A DNA stretch of 64,000 nt from Takakia lepidozioides (Eukaryota > Streptophyta > Takakiopsida > Takakiales > Takakiaceae): the NCBI GenBank assembly GCA_030704615.1, contig CM060733.1:69378001-69442000 (forward strand), written 5' to 3'. Numbering within the stretch: position 1 is the stretch's first letter; each line of letters begins with the position of its first letter. Below, piece by piece: positions 57,299-64,000 of the stretch. The notes beneath the pieces were generated by a model. That model was not told where the DNA came from and made no database searches. It saw only the letters and a list, made by a program, of their open reading frames with translations. A program made the translations under genes and the position numbers.

Positions 57299-59435
57299 TG
57301 ACACATGAAATGCACTAAAAAAGAACCTCTAACTTGTGCCGTTCATTTTCATGCATGTGACATGTAATTATCTTGTTACTACTTTATTCCAAACATGACA
57401 CATAGCATTTGTTAGTACAAAAGTTCCTATTTTGGTTAAAATGGAACTTGTGTACCTGTCATACAAGTTTTCAAATTATAGAACTGCTTGGCATTACAAA
57501 CAGACATGCAATGTGGTGGTTCCAAACATGACACATATGCATTTGTTAGTACAAAAGTCCATATTTTGGTTAATATGAAACTATTTTCCTTGAATACAAG
57601 TTTACAAACTATTGCTTTGGTCAGGGATCTTGTATTCTCTTCAGTTTAAGGTGGTGCATTAGTTGAAGTTAGTGGTCACATGCATCTTTGACCATTGACT
57701 ACTGATTTTGTTAGCTAAGGATTTTTTATTTATTTTTCTATATACATATGATGTAACATTTGCATATGCAATAAATACGTCGTATTCTATGTTATATAAC
57801 TCCACTGCATACAATCTACAATGTGTGCATACAAATTTGTCACATGCATATATAATAAGGGATTTTGTGCATGCATGCACGCAACCTGTGCATATGGAAT
57901 AGCAACCCCCCGGAAATTGACGCATGTTGTGGCGGATTGCGCCGCTTGGAGGCAATCAATGAAATCCAAGTCGGCACCGACCTTATGGAATTATTGAAAT
58001 TCGTAGAAATTTACAGAGTTAAAGAGAGTGAACACATCCTCTTCAAAGGCATTATAGTGTGTGGTCGGCGCCGACCAATTCTTGCCCGAATGTGTGGTTG
58101 CCAATTCAGCTCTTCAAGGATAGGCATAGGCATCCATTACACAGGAAGGGCAAGCAAGCAAATCAACCTATGCAAGACAGATGTACAAACCATGTAACAC
58201 ACTAAACCATCATGCCATACACACGGGAGAAAAAATCCTCTGTTGTAGGTCCAACTGCGCGGGGACCTTAGGGGGTCACGTGTCGAAATGTAATATGTGG
58301 ATACACATATCATATTGGGTTCGGTACTCATGGTTATGACCTTAGCATGAAACACTCAGCCCGTGATGCTGGCATACTCACTGTTTATCAGAGGTCTGCG
58401 ATTCCTAAAGAAGATTCCGCTTCATCAACTCTACAATGCACATTTCATGCCCTCAGTTCACTAGCCTGGTTCTAAAGCCACACACAATGTTCCCACATTA
58501 CCACCCACAAGAGCATGCCCTGCCATCTGGACCACTCCGCATCTCCCACCCAACCAGCCACAACGGAGAGACAAATCTCTCAAGTTCCCCAACCCGACCC
58601 TGATCCAAAACCCCTCCCCACAGTCCCTCCATTCCCATACCACAAACCATGTGAATTAGGTGATATTATTGGCTATGTCAAAATCCATCATATTTCAAGA
58701 CAAAGACTCTTTAATTTGCAAATAGATTTAGTCATTCACATCCGGAATATGCGCTCTTCGACTCATAATTTCTGCTCCTCCAGAAACTTCCACGACCCTG
58801 CAGAGGATATTAAGATTCGGGGATATGATGTTACGATATGGAGTTCGGATATTAGAAGTTGATTATACCATTTAGGATGACGTTCTGCAAACCCGGACCC
58901 CCATTGCACCCAGAAGAGATTCGCGGATATTTACTTTGACAACGTTCGAGTCAACATAAATTTTACCATTCACTCCTCTAATATTTCTCATCCTAAACTA
59001 TTTGGATGGAGTCCAGGCCACGTGTCGGAAATGACTGAGTCATCTAGCGGCGCGGCAGGAGGCTATTTCTCAATTTTGGGGATGTGGTAGCCATCTCATA
59101 TTCCTGACGTAGGTTTGGATGGAGGTAATTCGACGCACATTTAACATCCACATCGGATGACAATGGATGGCGTGCTTCCATGGATGGGGGATTCGATTTT
59201 TCATCCGTTATTGCTATTTGAATTTTGGCGCCGGCCACGTGGCACATAGTCCGGTTACGGCATGCAGCCGGCTGCATGGCACTATCTCATTTCGTAGGCA
59301 TACGTTACGGCCCGCATAGGACGGGTTCTGATCCCTTTTCGGGTTCGGCAGTGCATACGGCCATGCGGATTCTCCTCTGCAGTGCCCGACTCTTCAGCTT
59401 CACTTTCTATTTTCGAGCAGGGGAACGTTGTCGTC
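57299..59435. other. Spacer between MULE copy 3 and copy D
   Basis: An A/T-rich stretch with a direct repeat (CCAAACATGACACATA near 57390 and 57522) is followed by unique sequence. AGTCGGCACCGACC near 57969 and GGTCGGCGCCGACC near 58060 are members of the TAGTCG palindrome family. A frame at 58515-58862 has no recognised domain. Confidence 0.45.
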
Positions 59436-59896
59436 ATGGAGCCTCAAGCGGAGGAAGAGGGGGAGTTTGTGCTGCCCACGCAAACACGCATACTGCGCGG
59501 GCGGACGGTGGTCTCCCAACAGAGCAACGAGGGTGTTAGACCTCCCAGAAAATTAGTGAAACTTCGTAAGAACTCAACGACTTCACAGGAAGGCGGTTTG
59601 GTGTCTACAGCGGCCACACCATCGATGGATCGTCCTCCCCTCTCCCCTGTTTTTCAAAGCGGTGCATCGCCAGGTCCAGCAACGAGCGCACAGGGAGGCA
59701 GACCTGTTCAAAATGTTGCAAGTGTGCAACACACTGTGCTGGCGGACGTTGTTTTGACTGGCGACATGCGGAAGCAAGCCCTACTCTCACTCACTACAAG
59801 AGCCATAAACCACACAATGAGTTCTATTTTGCACTTGCTGCGGAATGGTGCTCCGCGAAGGATACCATTATGCAGGATGCAGCCCCTCCCGGCTAT
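59436..59896 (+). pseudogene. ParB-like gene, copy D, exon 1 first part
   Basis: It starts MEPQAEEEGEFVLPTQTRIL; TQTRILR is the counterpart of TPTRVLR in copy B. A Ser/Pro/Gly linker and DMRKQALLSLTTRAINHTMS lead to RRIPLCRMQPLP, the first strand of the ParB-like domain. The frame then enters TACCCTATACCCAATGG repeats and is lost. The rest of exon 1 lies at 61830-62227, after a 1.9-kb block. Confidence 0.65.
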
Positions 59897-59974
59897 ACCC
59901 TACCCTATACCCAATGGCTACCCTATACCCAATGGCGCCTTCCTTTAGTCGTTGGCGCCTATGAGTACAATGTC

Positions 59975-61850
59975 TGAGCCCAGTAGTCGGCGCCGACCAC
60001 GAGCAACAACACTACTGCCGACTACTGGAATGTTTGCCGACTACAACGAGCCTACAGATTCTTTTTCGACCGCTACTTCCCACACCCAATTTGTTGTATG
60101 GCATATGCAAAGGGTGGGTGAATTGCATTGACAATTATGTACCTGTACAGGAGCCTGCGAGCTGGTACAGTTCCACCAGGCTGCTTAGTAATTGGCCAAT
60201 TGCGGGCAGACCCATCCTTCATCTTGCACCAGAATAGCTCCTTCCAGAACTTGAGGCGGAAATCGTCCACCCAGACAGAGAGGGTCTTCAAAGTGGGAGC
60301 CTCTTCCTGGGTTGGCAGCTGCAAGAACCCTTTCTAAATTAGCATGGCCAACTGCCGTTCTGCTTCCTCCTTTTGCTGCGAGTCCACCACGTCAATTGTT
60401 AGAGATGAGAAATTGCAACAATAATTGTAACATGAAGCCACCACCAGTATTGCCAACATCTTACCTGGAACCACCATGTCATTTTGTCGCACCACAAGCC
60501 AAACACCACATCTGTGGGAGCATGGGGGAATTTTCCATTTTTGCGGGTTGTGGAGTCAGAATTCCACAGCTTCAACCATAAAATCTTCTTCTTCGGGCTG
60601 ACCTTGCTCGTGGCAAGCATCTGCAACTTCTCGAGAGTCATTTCCGGCTTCTGATTGACGGTAAGAGACTTGTAATGCGTGGTTATCTCAAAAAGAAAGC
60701 CAGTTCCGAGTGCAGGATCGCAGATGGAGGTGAAACGCCTATCACCGTGGGCTGCAGGTGAGTTGTTGTAGTCGCCACCAACTATAGCACCACCCTCAAA
60801 ATTAGCAAGTCCATACGGCGATGTTAGGTGTTATGGTCGCCACCGACTATATCATCCCCAGTGAAAGCTAGACCCAAGCTGGACCTGTTGTGTCTATAAC
60901 TACATAGTTGAAAACTACTTGTTCTTGAAATGGACACTGTTGAAGTGTGACTGTCTATGAGGGAAGGAGTGTGCACATGGGCATAAGTTTAATATTTGGG
61001 CATTGCGGCTGGCATGTCATGGCAAGGGTCTTCACATCAATCAGCACAGTAGTAACCTGTTTCATTTGGATATTTGTGACCGGCAATTTATGACTTCAGC
61101 AGACTAGGCTCAGCACTCCAGCAATTCCAAACCAGGGGAATGTGAAGGGTTGGAGGATGGCAAGGATGTGAAGATCATGCAATTAAGAAGACTGAACATC
61201 CACATAAAATTTTGCGCAATATTCAATTACACCCATATCACTGTACGATATTTTCCAAATGATTCAGCGCATCAGAGAAACCCCTTTGTGTTTACATTAA
61301 AAGAAAAGCAAATGCAACTACGTAACATTCGGACTACCAGGGTTTTTAATCTGCGGGCTAAAGTCACGGCCTACTTGCAATAGTCGGCAGCGACTATAAA
61401 CCCCTAAAGGGCAAAACCTGTGTCATATTCGGTGGCGACTATGACCAGGCCAATTTTGGCTACAACAGGGCCGGCTTACTATAGTCGTTGCCGACTATAC
61501 CCAATGGCTACCCTATATGGAATTGAGTTAGTTTTTAATTTGCGGGCAGTAGTCACATAGTCGGTGGCGACTATGACCAGGCCAACTTTGGCTACTACAG
61601 GGCCGGCTTACTATAGTCGTTGCCGACTATACCCAATGGCTACCCTATATGGAATTGAGTTAGTTTTTAATTTGCGGGCAGTAGTCACGGCCAACTTGCA
61701 ATAGTCGGCAGCGACTATGAACCCCTAAGGGGCAAAATCTGTGTCATAGTCGGTGGCGACTATGACCAGGCCAATTTGGCTATGACAGGGCCGGCTTACT
61801 ATAGTCGTTGCCGACTATACCCAATGGCTACCCTATACCCAATACAGCGC
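59975..61850. repeat. About 13 TAGTCG palindromes, including a 140-160-base tandem repeat
   Basis: Singles occur near 59982, 60015, 60037, 60767 and 60832. From 61335 to 61850 a block is repeated about three times: TAGTCGGCAGCGACTA, TAGTCGGTGGCGACTA, GGCCAATTTTGGC, TAGTCGTTGCCGACTA, ACCCAATGGCTACCCTATA. Three centres thus alternate inside one higher-order repeat. The ACCCAATGGCTACCCTATA phrase matches the broken end of copy D exon 1 at 59890. Confidence 0.88.
60070..60745 (-). pseudogene. ParB-like gene, copy D, exons 3 (end) to 6, inverted
   Basis: On the minus strand, FTSICDPALGTGFLFEI and MTLEKLQML (exon 3 end) are followed without an intron by LWLKLWNSD, then DKMTWWFQ and a donor CAG|GTAAGA. 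After an intron (about 60473-60322) come LKFWKELFWCKMKDGS and LLYR joined directly to YIIVNAIHPPFA (exons 5 and 6, no intron). It begins exactly where the plus-strand exon 3 at 62937 breaks off, so it is the missing 3' part of copy D in inverted orientation. Confidence 0.65.
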
Positions 61851-62937
61851 CCAGGCATCAACAAGCTCAAGTTGTATTTTGAGGCGGACAGGTACAATGA
61901 GGCACTTGCATCACTACTACTTTCCATCAACGACGACAGTGGACAGAGCCAAGAAATCCAACAAGGAGATCGGGATGCATGGTCTGAACATTGGCAGGCA
62001 GCGGATGCAGCATTTGAGGAAGACATAAAGAACACAGAGGGGGAGTTTCTCTCCAACAAATGGCTGCACATCTACGACGGGAATCACAGGTGGTATGCTT
62101 GGATGGAGGTCATACGCGAACAGCACGCAGACGACGCGAGTTGGCACTACCGGGTGAACGCCAAGATTATGGATGGGAAGAGTTCCGATCTGGGCCTCAT
62201 ACGGCGTGCAATGAATCATATGAATGTGTGAGTTTTTATCTCCTCTTCTGCTCACATGAGCATAGGTATAGGGTTTAGCAATTCGGGGATGTCGTTTGCA
62301 TGGGGTTGCAGGTCTTGCATAAGCAGTCCCAGTGGGTGCTTCGTGGACCGATTCATTAATTAGACGTGTAGTGTGAGATGAAGTCGGAAGTATTACCTGG
62401 TGGGAGGGAGTTCAGAGAAGATGCCCAGAATGCCTCCGTTGACAACTGCCTCGCTAAAAGTATGGTCTGCGCCGACTATACCATGGAGCCCACCCTAAAC
62501 CCTAAAATCCCTGCTGAGTTTTGTAGGTAGTACTTTCTTTCACGAATTTCAATAAGGTCCATGGTCACATGAAGGTCTTGTTCCGTGCATTTTGTAGTGT
62601 GACAGATCGTGGAAATGTGTCCAACGAGCTTCCGCACAAGCTATTCTACTTCCAGAAGTGCGCAACTACACCTGTTGAGCTGTACCAATCAGCTCTTCCA
62701 GCGGACGTCTACGAGAAGTGCTTGAACAAGCGGGATGGGAACTGGATGACAATGCCGCGGGATGCCCTAATAGAGTATATGGGTCAGGAGGGATTCTGTA
62801 GAATTAGAAATGCCTGCTTGGATGCCCATGCCCACCTGCCTGCCACCGCTGAGAACACCGCCCTCATCCGGAAGAAACTGGCAAGCAATTTCCAGGTGCA
62901 CAGGACAAAGTGGTACACCAAAATCGCAAAATATTTT
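61830..62937 (+). pseudogene. ParB-like gene, copy D, exon 1 second part to exon 3 first part
   Basis: It reads INKLKLYFEADRYNEALASL, then WLHIYDGNHRWYAWMEVI (the ParB-like GNHR loop), with donor AAT|GTGAGT at 62227. Exon 2 at about 62600-62781 gives VTDRGNVSNELPHKLFYF and ALIEYM. It then runs without an obvious intron into exon 3 (NTALIRKKLASNF, HRTKWYTKIAKYF) and breaks at 62937, where copy E begins on the other strand. Intron 1 contains a TAGTCG-type palindrome near 62462. Confidence 0.7.
62455..62482. repeat. TAGTCG-family palindrome in intron 1 of copy D
   Basis: TATGGTCTGCGCCGACTATA lies in the intron at 62228-62599, equivalent to the introns that hold palindromes in copies A and B. 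Nearby at 62250 GCTCACATGAGC is a separate 12-base palindrome-like site. Confidence 0.75.
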
Positions 62938-63849
62938 CCGGGGAGGGCAGGTCTGACCACCTGCAATGATAACAAGTGGCAGAGAGGAATCCGCAACTTG
63001 GCCGGGTAGACCATGCACCCTGCCAATGTTGCTGCGGGTTGCCTCCAACATCTTGGCAGCGGCCAACTTCATATCGGCCTCTGACATGACGTTTGTGCCA
63101 GGGGGGTTATCTGGAAGCCCACCAGGACCACCAAACCCAGCCTGTATGCTCCGGGTTTGGGGCTTGGGGATCTCCGGGAGGATGTCATCCTGGTCAGAAA
63201 AGTCCATCTCCTCCTCCCCATCTCTGACATGCACCGCCTGAAGCTCGTCGTGGCCTTGCATTGTGGGAAGTGCGTCTTCCCCTCCACCTGCCCCATGTCA
63301 TGGTGTGCTTGGTGTTTTCTCCCCACCCTCAGTATCCACCTTGTGAGCAATGGCACCTTGTAATCCCCGGTGCGTAGGTGTAACTGGCAACGTGACTCTA
63401 TCGGATGTCTTAGTGGCAGCAGGTGTCTTTGTGGCTCTCTCGCTTGTCAATGCATGTGTCCCTGCCTCTTCTCTAGCCTTCTCTTTGACCTTCTATCTTG
63501 CCCTCTTTTTTTTCCTCTCTCGGGCCTTCTGTTTCTTAGATGGAGTGGCTGTAGGTGACGCCTTGAGGTTAACCACGTTCGCCCCTGGGGAACTCACACC
63601 CTCGTGCTGTTTGGTGGGTGTTTTGTGTACCCCCCCCCCCCCCTCCGCAACCTCTGTTTGCTCTTTCACTGGGGATTGCATTTGCTTTGCCTTCTTCTTC
63701 TTCTTCTTCGTGTGGGGGGCCCCCCCTGCCTGTGCATCGACTTCATCTATGGGCGGATGCCCTAGCTGTTTCCGTCGCCCTGCACCTGTCATGCCGACGT
63801 TTGCAGCACCAACCTCCCCAATCCCTATTCGGGTGTATTCCCGCTCCAT
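62937..63849 (-). pseudogene. ParB-like gene, copy E, exon 1 first part
   Basis: The minus strand starts MEREYTRIGIGEVGAANVGM, has a seven-Lys run and a basic stretch (KKQKARERKKKRAR), several frame changes, then EEEMDFSDQDDILPEIPKPQ, MSEADMKLAAAKMLEATRS, NIGRV and, one frame over, LRIPLCHLLSLQVVRPALPG. It then meets the plus-strand exon 3 of copy D. It matches the start of copies A and B (SPEDFKSAADKMLEETHSSI). A run of about 15 C at 63630 (G on this strand) falls in its N-terminal region. Confidence 0.65.
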
Positions 63850-64000
63850 GGCCTCTCGTCCACCCAGAAATGGAACAAGTTTGTGTTTAGGTGTACCTTC
63901 CCGCCCCCACTTTGGCGACCCAAAAATGCGAACCCCAGAGTCGGCAGACTGCTATCGATGGCTGTTCGCTGTTGGTGTGACTACTCGTCAAGTTGGAGCT
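63850..64000. other. Window edge upstream of copy E
   Basis: This is the presumed 5' flank of copy E. Nothing is recognised in it. Confidence 0.3.

Noticed and set aside
58515-58862. A Pro-rich frame of 115 residues
   Set aside because: It has no recognised motif, no homologue within the window and no splice or promoter support.

Overview
The window looks like nuclear DNA of a land plant. Interrupted reading frames are joined by GT-AG introns, there are eroded pentatricopeptide-repeat (PPR) fragments of the PLS type, a plant-style Ty3/gypsy element, a tRNA-derived SINE and long low-coding stretches. A seedless plant (fern, lycophyte or bryophyte) is my guess from the density of PPR debris and the style of the retroelement; the sequence does not prove it. 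Almost all coding material is transposon-like and carries frameshifts and stops.

The striking content lies in two accessory blocks, about 1-20.3 kb and 47.5-64 kb. They hold several diverged copies (A, B, C, D, E and a one-exon scrap F) of a multi-exon gene I do not know from plants. It has a low-complexity charged N-terminus, a ParB/sulfiredoxin-like domain (IPLCRM...DGNHRLLAW), a conserved middle region, a basic linker and, in copies A and C, a circularly permuted beta-class DNA amino-methyltransferase-like domain (ILDIPDG in the place of DPPY, then a VLDLxxGTG motif I, then an acidic motif II). Mixed with them are three copies of a MULE-type transposase (cysteine/histidine finger, D...D with CxxH, C-terminal SWIM finger) and copies of an unknown protein of about 190 aa that begins MPCxRN.

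Each gene copy travels with its own short palindrome family. All families share a GGNNCC-like centre but have different arms: ATGCGG/CCGCAT with A, TATTTCGG/CCGAAATA with B, AGTGTGCG/CGCACACT with C, TAGTCG/CGACTA with D/E and the second MULE, and CCAAT/ATTGG with a nested accessory gene. Palindromes sit in the same introns (1 and 5) of A and B, in intron 1 of D, and in dense clusters or satellites (4.9-5.6, 13.56-16.1, 49.1-50.1, 53.6-54.0 and 61.3-61.85 kb). My hypothesis is a family of multigene selfish elements whose ParB-like/methyltransferase protein recognises a private palindromic site that diverges with it.

Layout: copy A (0.07-4.77 kb), its palindrome cluster, a head-to-head pair of accessory genes (5.8-7.66 kb), copy B (8.1-10.5 kb) joined tail-to-tail to MULE copy 1 (10.4-12.4 kb), an acidic ORF (13.1 kb), a 115-bp hairpin satellite, and copy C (16.17-20.32 kb). 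From 21 to 32 kb come PPR scraps, a SINE and a TIR element. A truncated Ty3/gypsy element lies at 32.8-37.9 kb (minus strand), then a spliced, probably host, gene on the minus strand (38.6-42.6 kb), an LTR-like region with a basic/acidic protein gene (45.6-47.2 kb), a RING-H2 gene with a poly(A) tail (48.4-48.95 kb), a 143-bp satellite, MULE copy 2 (50.1-55.3 kb, minus) with a scrambled accessory gene in an intron, MULE copy 3 (55.4-57.3 kb), and the scrambled copies D and E (59.4-63.85 kb).
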